A stretch of DNA of 10,685 bases from Spirochaetota bacterium (GTDB lineage: Bacteria; Spirochaetota; JAHITG01): positions 1-10,685 of the forward strand of contig JAHITG010000114.1 of assembly GCA_018817865.1 (NCBI GenBank), written 5' to 3'. The notes under the pieces were generated by a model. That model made no database searches, was not told the origin of the DNA, and saw only the letters and a program-made list of their open reading frames with translations. Below, piece after piece: positions 1 to 6,224 of this stretch. The translations under genes and the position numbers were made by a program. Position 1 is the stretch's first letter. Each line of letters begins with the position of its first letter.

Positions 1-1
1 G

Positions 2-1132
2 CAAAAGTATGCTGATTCCATTACCACACCTATTGTCCAGACTTCTACTTTTACCTTCAAGAACAGTGCGGAGATCGAGCAGTATACCAAAAAGAAGAAG
101 GAACGGTTTGAGTACGGCCGGTACGGGAATCCCACGGCCACTATTGCGGAGAATCGCCTGGCTGACCTTGAAGGAGCCGAAGACTGCGTAGTCTTCTCAT
201 CCGGAATGAGCGCTATCACCACATCTATCCTCTCCCTGGTCTATTCCGGAGACCATATTGTTATTACGGATGACAGCTATAAAAAGACCCTGGAGTTCTG
301 CAAGTTATATTTAAAACGCTTCGGGATCGCCTGTACCATTGTTCCCTTCGGGGATTACAATGTTCTGGAAGAGGCTATACAGGAGAATACACGGTTTATC
401 TTCTCCGAATCTCCTACCAATCCCTATTTGAATATTTTTGACCTTGTGAAGCTGAAAAAGATCGCGGATAAATATAATATTTTGACCCTGATAGACAGTA
501 CTTTTGCAACACCCGTCAATCAGAAACCCCTGGAATTCGGTATCGACCTGGTCCTTCAGAGTGCCACAAAATATCTGGCCGGACATAATGATATTCTGGC
601 CGGTGCAGCTTTAGGTAAAGCCAAGCTGATCGAAAAAATACGCGATCTTCATAAATCCATGGGAGGAACAATAGACCCTCATTGTACATACCTCCTTCTG
701 AGAGGGTTAAAGACCTTTCCGCTTCGCGTGGAAAAGCAGAATGAGTCTGCTTTAAAGGTTGCTCAGTTTCTGGAATCCCATAAGAATGTGAAAACGGTCT
801 ATTATCCCTTTTTAAAGAGTAGCAAACATTACAGCGTTGCAAAGGAACAGATGAAGGGCGGGGGAGGCGTTGTCACTTTTGAATTAAAAGGAGATTTAAA
901 AACAGCAAATAAATTCATGGATGCATTGGAATTATGCTATATCGGGCCCAGTCTTGGCGGAGTCGAGACGCTGATCACCCATCCCGCAACGGTCAGTTAT
1001 TACGACTATTCGCGTGAAGAACGGTATAACCTGGGAATTACGGATACTCTTTTCAGGTTGGCCCTGGGTATTGAAGATGTAAGCGACATTATTGAGGATC
1101 TTGAAAGAGGATTGAAAAAAGCCGATCAGTAA
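2..1132 (+). CDS. Cystathionine gamma-synthase-type PLP enzyme (5' end cut by window)
   Basis: Trans-sulfuration family (Cys/Met metabolism PLP-dependent) enzyme of the cytoplasm; most likely it makes cystathionine from an activated homoserine and cysteine on the way to methionine. The reading frame is open from base 2, so 376 residues are visible and only about 10-20 N-terminal residues are missing. Visible landmarks: the YGRYGNPT phosphate-binding segment (residues 37-44 of the visible part), SSGM (65-68), the cofactor-ring Asp in LIDSTF (about 164), and the PLP-binding Lys in SATKYLAGHND (about 189, codon 569-571). The C-terminal part (GGVVTFEL, PSLGGVETLITHPATVSY) resembles plant-type cystathionine gamma-synthases more than enteric MetB. 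Related activities (cystathionine gamma-lyase, methionine gamma-lyase, O-acetylhomoserine sulfhydrylase) share this fold, so the exact substrate is uncertain. The ATG at 206 is an internal Met, not the start. Confidence 0.88.
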   Translation, partial: QKYADSITTPIVQTSTFTFKNSAEIEQYTKKKKERFEYGRYGNPTATIAENRLADLEGAEDCVVFSSGMSAITTSILSLVYSGDHIVITDDSYKKTLEFCKLYLKRFGIACTIVPFGDYNVLEEAIQENTRFIFSESPTNPYLNIFDLVKLKKIADKYNILTLIDSTFATPVNQKPLEFGIDLVLQSATKYLAGHNDILAGAALGKAKLIEKIRDLHKSMGGTIDPHCTYLLLRGLKTFPLRVEKQNESALKVAQFLESHKNVKTVYYPFLKSSKHYSVAKEQMKGGGGVVTFELKGDLKTANKFMDALELCYIGPSLGGVETLITHPATVSYYDYSREERYNLGITDTLFRLALGIEDVSDIIEDLERGLKKADQ

Positions 1133-1248
1133 TTCATCATTTTTTTCTATAATAATAATTTGAGAGAAGCATGATTTTTTTCATATAAAACCTGCAGGAC
1201 CTTCAGTTCATCCCTGTCAAACCGGATCAGGCCACATTAAATAATGTA
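1133..1248. other. Convergent intergenic region, no clear terminator
   Basis: This is the gap between the stop of the CGS-type gene and the stop of the cyclase gene, which face each other. It holds T-runs at 1140-1146 and 1174-1181, an 8-base palindrome CCTGCAGG at 1191-1198 and a perfect dyad ACATTA-AA-TAATGT at 1234-1247. None combines a GC-rich stem with a following T-tract, so I do not call a terminator. Confidence 0.5.
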
Positions 1249-2616
1249 TCAATAATCGATCTCGTGTACGATGAGAGGTTCCACTTTTCCTTTTACGGTG
1301 AGTTTATAGGTTTTTCCGATCCGGAATTTCTTTTTTACAGATTGGTAAGCGGGGGTAGTGATCAGGATCTGGTCTGCTTTTGCCGCAGAACAGACCCGCG
1401 CAGCCGTATTGACGCTGTCTCCGATCGCGGTAAAATCCATCCGCGTCGTGCTCCCCATATTTCCTACTACGGCTTCTCCTGAATTGATCCCGATACCCAC
1501 ATATATCTTTTCATTCCTTGTACTGTTTAATTCCCTCACCTTCTGCTGTATCTGGATGGCAGATCGGACCGCTTGTTCCACCATGTCAGGACCCTCGAAT
1601 ATTGCCATGACTTCATCACCCACGAATTTATCCACTGAACCGTTGTTGCTGTCCACGATATCAGCTTGAAAGCTGAGATAATTGTTCAGCATGGTGATGA
1701 CCTCTTCAGGAGCTCTTGTTTCTGAAAAAGCCGTAAAGCCTCTTATGTCAGAGAAAAAGAGTGTGATATTTTTTCTCTTTCCTCCCAGCTCCACGGATGT
1801 ATCCTTCTTCTGTTCTATCATTTCTACCGTTGATTTTGATACATACTTCTGCATCAGGACCTTCTCCTTTAAATGACGTATCATTTCATTAAAGGAGGTG
1901 GCCAGCTTGCCGATCTCATCTTGCAGGGTTATTTCCACTTTATGTTCCAGGTCTCCCTGTCCGACCTTCTCCATTACCGATACGATGGCACTTATCGGGG
2001 ATGTAATGGTTCCGGCAAAAAGGAAAGAGACTACTATACCTGTGATGATAAAGACCAGGGTAAGGATGATAGTCCGTATCCTGATATCCCGGACAGCATG
2101 TTCCAGTACTTCTTTAGAGATCCCGATACGGGCGATCCCTATCTTGACCTTTTTTGTCTTTGTTTTGATCATGATAGGAGCAGCCATATCCAGGATCTCC
2201 TGGTCTTCATAGAGCATGTTTTTAGATACTACATCATTGATCTTTTTTAATTCCTGCGAGTACTCATCCCTGTAGATACTCCGGATCTGCCCGGGGTCGG
2301 AGTGGTCAAAGACCCGGTTGCGTTTATCCAGGATCATGCAGTAGAGAATATTATACCGCTCCCTGTTCTGCATGAGTTCCCCTATGACATCTCCCGTTAC
2401 GGCCCTGTTCCGGTTTATGATCGATTCCCATCCGGCCTGGACCAGGTTTCGCAGGACCAGCCGGCCCCGTTTTTGCATTTCATTTTCAAGGATCGTTTTT
2501 GAACGGCTGTACAGTATTGTGGCGATGAGAAGTACGGAAACTGTTAAAATAAGAATAACGATAATAGTGATCTTGAATTTAAGCGGCATTTTTAAATAGA
2601 TGTTTTTCGGATTCAT
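1249..2616 (-). CDS. Membrane-bound class III adenylate cyclase with sensor region and HAMP
   Basis: Makes cAMP from ATP at the inner membrane, probably in response to an extracytoplasmic signal. Order of parts in 455 residues: transmembrane helix about 14-37; extracytoplasmic region about 38-178, Cache/PAS-like in size but not clearly recognisable; second transmembrane helix about 182-202; HAMP linker about 200-253; catalytic domain about 280-455. Catalytic residues all look present: metal-binding Asp290 (FFSD) and Asp334 (FVGDE), substrate-selecting Lys330 and Thr396, transition-state Asn403 and Arg407 (VNTAAR). The Lys/Thr pair predicts ATP rather than GTP, as in cyanobacterial CyaC-type enzymes. 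The protein ends straight after the catalytic domain, without the TPR tail common in related cyclases. The ATG start is supported by AGGAA (2624-2628) seven bases upstream. It is the last gene of a three-gene minus-strand cluster, 29 bases after the barrel gene. Confidence 0.92.
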   Translation of the reverse strand: MNPKNIYLKMPLKFKITIIVILILTVSVLLIATILYSRSKTILENEMQKRGRLVLRNLVQAGWESIINRNRAVTGDVIGELMQNRERYNILYCMILDKRNRVFDHSDPGQIRSIYRDEYSQELKKINDVVSKNMLYEDQEILDMAAPIMIKTKTKKVKIGIARIGISKEVLEHAVRDIRIRTIILTLVFIITGIVVSFLFAGTITSPISAIVSVMEKVGQGDLEHKVEITLQDEIGKLATSFNEMIRHLKEKVLMQKYVSKSTVEMIEQKKDTSVELGGKRKNITLFFSDIRGFTAFSETRAPEEVITMLNNYLSFQADIVDSNNGSVDKFVGDEVMAIFEGPDMVEQAVRSAIQIQQKVRELNSTRNEKIYVGIGINSGEAVVGNMGSTTRMDFTAIGDSVNTAARVCSAAKADQILITTPAYQSVKKKFRIGKTYKLTVKGKVEPLIVHEIDY

Positions 2617-2623
2617 ATGATCG

Positions 2624-2628
2624 TTCCT
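2624..2628 (-). promoter_or_regulatory. Ribosome binding site of the cyclase gene
   Basis: AGGAA on the minus strand, seven bases before the ATG at 2616. It fixes the start upstream of the second in-frame Met (residue 10). Confidence 0.7.
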
Positions 2629-2645
2629 GGACCTGGATTGGTTTC

Positions 2646-3701
2646 TTAATCTATCTCTTGTAAAATTCGATTGACCCGTTTGAGGTAGTCATTCGCTTCT
2701 TTGCCGTATTTGGAATTTGGTGCTATCCAGATGGCCTGCTGGAAGAGTTGTTTTGCTTTTTTATAGTCTTTATCTCTGTAATAGATCAGCCCTTTGTCGA
2801 TCAGGTCTTTTTGTCTGCTGAGGTCTTTGCCTGAAAGAGCCTTTTTCTTGTCCTGTAGAGCTTCTGATGACCACCAGAATGCTTTGGTATAGGAGAGCGT
2901 AAAGTAATTGATATCTTCTTCATAATTACGGCTTCCTCCAAAAGCTATATTCCCTGTTGATTTTCCCAGTTTTAATCCGTATAGAATCTGATCTGCAGTG
3001 TTAAATCCCAGTCTGAAATTGGCGATCTCGACACCATGGCTTATGCTTACAGAAAAATTTGAATCTTCATCATAGTAATTCCCTCCTAAATGGAGTTTCA
3101 AGTTTTTTTGAAGTGCATTTACCATGATACCGTAGTCAAATGAGAGTTTTGTAAAATTGGTGTATATTTTTAGGTTTTCAATTGTTTTCTGGTTTCTTAA
3201 GAAAAGCCCCATGGAGATCCCCCAGGGGGATAATGTGGAATATTTTTTAAATTTGATCTGCAGTCCGGTTGATATCGAGAGATCACTCTCTTCGGTTTCT
3301 TCATCCGGATATTCCCTCTGAAGGGCGAAATTGAACCCAAAATTAAAATACTCTGAAATCCGGAGTCCTAAAGCGGTTTCAAAGGTATGAAATTCATTTA
3401 TCTGTAATGCGGAAAATCCAAGCCCTACTTTTTTGGGAAGTTTAAAGAGCACATTCACATTGTGGAACACAAAAGGATTTCTCATGGTAACAGAGAAGAA
3501 ACTTGGATTTGAATCTCCTATACCTGCCGGATTAACACCGATCGAAGCCGGGCCTGAAACATCAGCTACAACACCCCATCCCAGAGAAATTTTATCCGGG
3601 TCATCATAATAGGCATATAGAGAGTGTATGCCGGTTGTTATGATCAAAAAAAATATAATAATATAATAATATAATGAACCTGAAGTGTTGCCTGTTTTCA
3701 T
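2646..3701 (-). CDS. Exported PorV/UPF0164-like barrel protein with C-terminal TPR
   Basis: Predicted outer-membrane protein of 351 residues, function unknown. A signal peptide is clear: hydrophobic run about 11-29, probable cleavage after SLYA (residue 30). Residues about 40-75 carry the pattern GP-ASIGVNPAGIGD, similar to the conserved NPAG motif near the N terminus of PorV/UPF0164/FadL-like barrels. Residues about 80-275 are alternating aromatic and polar strands (for example NFGFNFALQ, LKLHLGGNYY), consistent with a beta-barrel. Residues about 298-345 form a TPR-like helical hairpin (GLIYYRDKDYKKAKQLFQQA), which would sit in the periplasm. The start has only a weak upstream GGGG (8 bases away). 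It lies 70 bases after uvrC and 29 before the cyclase, so co-transcription is likely; the link to cyclase sensing is inference. The signal-peptide codons contain an 8-base tandem repeat (separate entry). Confidence 0.75.
   Translation of the reverse strand: MKTGNTSGSLYYYIIIFFLIITTGIHSLYAYYDDPDKISLGWGVVADVSGPASIGVNPAGIGDSNPSFFSVTMRNPFVFHNVNVLFKLPKKVGLGFSALQINEFHTFETALGLRISEYFNFGFNFALQREYPDEETEESDLSISTGLQIKFKKYSTLSPWGISMGLFLRNQKTIENLKIYTNFTKLSFDYGIMVNALQKNLKLHLGGNYYDEDSNFSVSISHGVEIANFRLGFNTADQILYGLKLGKSTGNIAFGGSRNYEEDINYFTLSYTKAFWWSSEALQDKKKALSGKDLSRQKDLIDKGLIYYRDKDYKKAKQLFQQAIWIAPNSKYGKEANDYLKRVNRILQEID
3646..3675. repeat. Three copies of AATATAAT plus A8 tract in signal-peptide codons
   Basis: Three perfect head-to-tail copies of AATATAAT occupy 3652-3675, directly beside a run of eight A (3646-3653). 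On the coding (minus) strand this is ATTATATT x3 followed by T8, spanning about codons 9-19 of the barrel gene. Since 8 is not a multiple of 3, gain or loss of one unit would shift the reading frame. Confidence 0.85.
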
Positions 3702-3771
3702 AACGTTAACCCCAATACGATTTTCTATTCTATTTTCAGATATTTAATATATAACAGGAAAAATATGATTT
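3702..3771. other. Gap between uvrC and barrel gene
   Basis: 70 AT-rich bases. I see no convincing promoter or terminator, so read-through from uvrC into the barrel gene is the simplest reading. GTTAAC at 3705-3710 is a short palindrome next to the barrel start, of unknown meaning. Confidence 0.4.
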
Positions 3772-5436
3772 CTACTTTTTCTTTATGACCAGGTTTTTAC
3801 TCCGCAGAAGCTTATGATACTGAATGGCGAATCGGTGTGCTTCATCCCGTATGCGCTGGAGCAGTCTTAATCCGGGGTTAGACCCGGGTAATCTTATCGG
3901 TTCATCCGTATGGGACCGGAATATCAGCTCCTCTTTTTTTGCAAGAGAAACAGCAGGAAGGTTCTCCAGGCCCAGCTCCTGCAAAGCCCTTTGTGCAAAA
4001 TGGAGTTGTCCTTTCCCCCCGTCGATCAATATCAGATCCGGCAGAGCTTTTTTTTCTTCCAGAATACGTTTATAGCGCCGGAAAACGATCTCCCGTATCA
4101 TTTTAACATCATCAATTCCTTCTATGGTCCTGATCTTGAATTTTCTGTATTCTTTCTTATCCGGGATCCCCTCTGTGAACCGTACCATGGATCCGACCGC
4201 GAATTTACCCTGGATATTGGATATATCAAAACCCTCGATACTTTCAGGATCCCGTTTTAAATGCAGTTCTTTTTTAAGAATGGTCAGCTCTCTTTTTCTG
4301 CTCTTATATTCCGTATCAGCAAAATAATTATTCAATCCGGCATCAGCGTTTTCTTTTGCCATTTTATATAGATTTTTTTCGATCTCCTGCTTTGGGGATC
4401 GTATGGATACAATTTTATTCTTGTTTTTTAAAGCCCGCTGCAGAATATACTTATCTTCAATGGGAAAAGGAATAAGGACCATCTCCGGTGTTATATTAGA
4501 GTCGATATAGAATTGTTTTATAAAATCATTCAGTACTTTTTTAGCCGTATTGATCTTATTATGGAGGATAAAATTATCTTTGCCGATAAGCTTTCCCTGC
4601 CGTATAAAGAGGATCGTGATATTAAAGACATTCTCTTTTTCGGTAATAGCATAGATATCCCTGCTTTCAAAATTGTTTGAGACGATCTTCTGCTTTTCCA
4701 TTATCTTTTCAAAAGCGATCAGCCTGTCCCTGATGACTTGTGCTTTTTCGAATTGCAGTGTTTGTGACAGGATATCCATCTGGCTTTTCAGTTCCCTTGT
4801 AAATTCTTTGTCTTTTCCTTCCAGGAACAGAATGATCTGGTCTATCATGGCACTGTATTCGGTTGGGTCCACTTTGCCCTGGCAGGGTCCCATGCATTGC
4901 TTCAGCTGGAAGTAAAGACAGTATTTACCGACCGGTTTTAAGTAAAGGTCTTTATATCTTTTCAGAAGAAGTTTTTTGCTGCATTTTTTAACGGGATACA
5001 ACCGGATGAGCATCCGGATGATCTCTTTTAAAAAACGGGCATTCGGGTATGGTCCCAGGTAAAGGTCCTGGTCATTTTTCCTCTCTCTGGTAATGATCAA
5101 CATCGGATAATCTTCCGTATGCAGAGTGATCTTAAGGTAGGGATACCGTTTATCATCTTTTAGAGAGATGTTATATCGGGGAAGGTGTTTTTTTATCAGA
5201 TTATCTTCCAGGATCAGGGCCTCTATCTCATTCTCTGTCAGTATAAGATCAAAATCAGTTATTTTATCCGTAAGGATCCGGGTCTTTATATCCTGCAGTT
5301 TTCCGGAAAAATAGGAGGATACTCTTTTTTTCAGATCCTTTGCTTTACCGATGTAGATGATCTTTCCGGAAGCTTCTTTCATAAGGTAGACACCTGCCTG
5401 GTTTGGCAGATCCTTTATCTTTCTGGAAATATCCAT
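3772..5436 (-). CDS. uvrC: UvrC, excinuclease ABC subunit C (short, no HhH tail)
   Basis: The nuclease subunit of nucleotide excision repair, which cuts both sides of a lesion after UvrAB loading. In 554 residues: GIY-YIG nuclease at about 12-92 (GVY at 15-17, YIG at 28-30, Arg38, Glu77); a Cys set C152, C173, C181, C185 whose last three spacings (8 and 4) match the iron-sulfur cysteines described in UvrC, with a longer first interval; UVR (UvrB-binding) motif about 208-243; RNase H-like nuclease about 400-545 with Asp404 (GFDISN), Asp472 (LIDGGKGQ) and His534 (DEAHRFA). The protein stops about 20 residues after that His. The usual C-terminal tandem helix-hairpin-helix (E. coli UvrC is about 610 residues) is absent, and only 70 bases lie before the next gene. 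No Shine-Dalgarno is visible before the ATG; see the promoter entry. Confidence 0.95.
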   Translation of the reverse strand: MDISRKIKDLPNQAGVYLMKEASGKIIYIGKAKDLKKRVSSYFSGKLQDIKTRILTDKITDFDLILTENEIEALILEDNLIKKHLPRYNISLKDDKRYPYLKITLHTEDYPMLIITRERKNDQDLYLGPYPNARFLKEIIRMLIRLYPVKKCSKKLLLKRYKDLYLKPVGKYCLYFQLKQCMGPCQGKVDPTEYSAMIDQIILFLEGKDKEFTRELKSQMDILSQTLQFEKAQVIRDRLIAFEKIMEKQKIVSNNFESRDIYAITEKENVFNITILFIRQGKLIGKDNFILHNKINTAKKVLNDFIKQFYIDSNITPEMVLIPFPIEDKYILQRALKNKNKIVSIRSPKQEIEKNLYKMAKENADAGLNNYFADTEYKSRKRELTILKKELHLKRDPESIEGFDISNIQGKFAVGSMVRFTEGIPDKKEYRKFKIRTIEGIDDVKMIREIVFRRYKRILEEKKALPDLILIDGGKGQLHFAQRALQELGLENLPAVSLAKKEELIFRSHTDEPIRLPGSNPGLRLLQRIRDEAHRFAIQYHKLLRSKNLVIKKK

Positions 5437-5442
5437 GATGAA

Positions 5443-5470
5443 AATATAGATGCTTGTTTTAGGTTGTCAA
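5443..5470 (-). promoter_or_regulatory. uvrC promoter, predicted leaderless
   Basis: On the minus strand, TTGACA (5465-5470), a 16-base spacer, then TATATT (5443-5448), a near-consensus sigma-70-type promoter. Only six bases separate the -10 box from the uvrC ATG at 5436, so the expected transcription start falls at or next to the A of the start codon. Confidence 0.65.
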
Positions 5471-5482
5471 GCGATTAGGCCC

Positions 5483-5497
5483 TTCTTCTGGAAAGAA
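5483..5497. other. Short dyad between the divergent promoters
   Basis: TTCTT-CTGGA-AAGAA, with five-base arms, lies between the two -35 boxes (12 and 16 bases away). It could be an operator shared by both promoters, but a five-base dyad also arises by chance. Confidence 0.25.
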
Positions 5498-5513
5498 TTT
5501 ACCCAAATTCAAC

Positions 5514-5541
5514 TTGACATAAATAATATAAAAGTTATATT
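5514..5541 (+). promoter_or_regulatory. Promoter of the tpr-bactofilin-mtnA cluster
   Basis: TTGACA (5514-5519), a 16-base spacer and TATATT (5536-5541): the same boxes and spacing as the divergent uvrC promoter. The predicted start near 5548 leaves a leader of about 25 bases that includes the ribosome binding site GAGGT (5561-5565), eight bases before the ATG at 5574. Confidence 0.65.
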
Positions 5542-5573
5542 TATTGTTATCTAAATATATGAGGTAGAATCGT

Positions 5574-5795
5574 ATGATGACAGAAGAGTTGAAAAATTTA
5601 TTAGAACATTATAATAAAGGCCTGACATTATACAGAGAACGGAAGTTTAAAGATGCGCTGCAATCTTTTAAAAAAGCCCTAGAGGTAAGACCGGAGGACG
5701 GTCCTTCAAAAGTCTATATTGAAAGATGTGAAGTATTGATCAAAGATCCACCGCCCGCAAATTGGGATGGTGTTTTCACAATGACGACAAAATAA
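5574..5795 (+). CDS. Small free-standing TPR protein resembling a cyclase C-terminal tail
   Basis: 73 residues, cytoplasmic, no signal peptide. Residues about 8-42 form one TPR hairpin (HYNKGLTLYRERKFKDAL, then SFKKALEVRP), followed by EDGPSKVYIERCE, PPP and the terminal WDGVFTMTTK. From memory of the family, this whole block is the typical C-terminal end of many class III adenylate/guanylate cyclases, where it follows the catalytic domain. Here it stands alone. It is unlikely to be a broken cyclase fragment, since it has its own promoter and ribosome binding site and the upstream DNA belongs to the divergent uvrC gene. ATG at 5574 is chosen, with a second ATG at 5577. The bactofilin gene follows after 11 bases. 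A role as an accessory or docking partner of a cyclase or of the bactofilin is inference. Confidence 0.85.
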   Translation: MMTEELKNLLEHYNKGLTLYRERKFKDALQSFKKALEVRPEDGPSKVYIERCEVLIKDPPPANWDGVFTMTTK

Positions 5796-5806
5796 AAAAA
5801 CTTAGT

Positions 5807-6166
5807 ATGCAAAATAAAGAGAAATACAAGGAATACAGTGCTCGATTTGAAAAATTGAGTGTTTTCAATGATGATACTGAATTTAACGGGAATCTGTCTT
5901 TCAAAAATCCTGTTTTGATCACTGGTAGATATAAAGGCAGTATTGATACGGAATCAGAACTTATCATATCTGAAGGATCCAGGGTAGAGGCTGATATACG
6001 ATCAAAGGTCGTGATACTGGAAGGAGTCCTGACAGGTGATGTAGAAGCTTCTGAAATGGTAGATATATTGCCTACGGGGAAGTTATACGGAAATATTACC
6101 ACCGCCAAACTTAAAATTGCTGATGGTGTAATTTTCGAGGGAACATGCAGGATGATAAAAAAATAG
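5807..6166 (+). CDS. Bactofilin (polymer-forming cytoskeletal protein)
   Basis: 119-residue bactofilin (DUF583 family), which assembles without nucleotide into filaments that organise cell-envelope or signalling proteins. Residues about 18-115 show the regular repeats of a right-handed beta-helix: NGNLSFKNPVLITGRYKGSI, then ELIISEGSRVEADI, VVILEGVLTGDV, VDILPTGKLYGNI and LKIADGVIFEGTC. The N-terminal tail is charged (MQNKEKYKEY) and lacks the hydrophobic membrane-targeting stretch found in some bactofilins. The start is ATG 5807; the frame is open further upstream but only TTG at 5762 is available there, inside the tail of the TPR gene. No Shine-Dalgarno is visible before 5807, and the upstream stop lies 11 bases away, so translational coupling to the TPR gene is likely. 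No M23 peptidase neighbour, a common bactofilin partner, is in view. Confidence 0.85.
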   Translation: MQNKEKYKEYSARFEKLSVFNDDTEFNGNLSFKNPVLITGRYKGSIDTESELIISEGSRVEADIRSKVVILEGVLTGDVEASEMVDILPTGKLYGNITTAKLKIADGVIFEGTCRMIKK

Positions 6167-6206
6167 GATCAGTTTTCTTAAACAGCAGAAATTGTTTCAT
6201 ATAATT

Positions 6207-6213
6207 AAGGTGG
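6207..6213 (+). promoter_or_regulatory. Ribosome binding site of mtnA
   Basis: AAGGTGG, 11 bases before ATG 6225. It decides that start over the in-frame TTG at 6192, which lies upstream of this site and has no such sequence of its own. Confidence 0.55.
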
Positions 6214-6224
6214 ATTTGCAGTAT

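Noticed and set aside
516..842. Minus-strand open frame within the CGS-type gene
   Set aside because: Lies fully opposite a clearly conserved enzyme and has no recognisable protein features.
206..1132. CGS-type gene starting at ATG 206
   Set aside because: The frame continues upstream to base 2 and encodes the family motif YGRYGNPT, so 206 is an internal Met.
1191..1198. Palindrome CCTGCAGG as an operator or recombination site
   Set aside because: A lone eight-base palindrome with no second copy or flanking structure.
1234..1247. Perfect dyad ACATTA-AA-TAATGT just after the cyclase stop as a terminator
   Set aside because: All-AT-rich six-base arms with a two-base loop and no T-tract behind it on either strand; too weak for an intrinsic terminator.
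1358..2250. Several plus-strand open frames opposite the cyclase
   Set aside because: They mirror the codons of the well-supported cyclase and lack ribosome binding sites.
5762..5806. Bactofilin starting at TTG 5762
   Set aside because: It would overlap the conserved WDGVFTMTTK ending of the TPR gene, and no ribosome binding site precedes it.
6192..6224. mtnA starting at TTG 6192
   Set aside because: No ribosome binding site before it, and the added residues do not resemble MtnA; ATG 6225 has AAGGTGG upstream and gives normal length.
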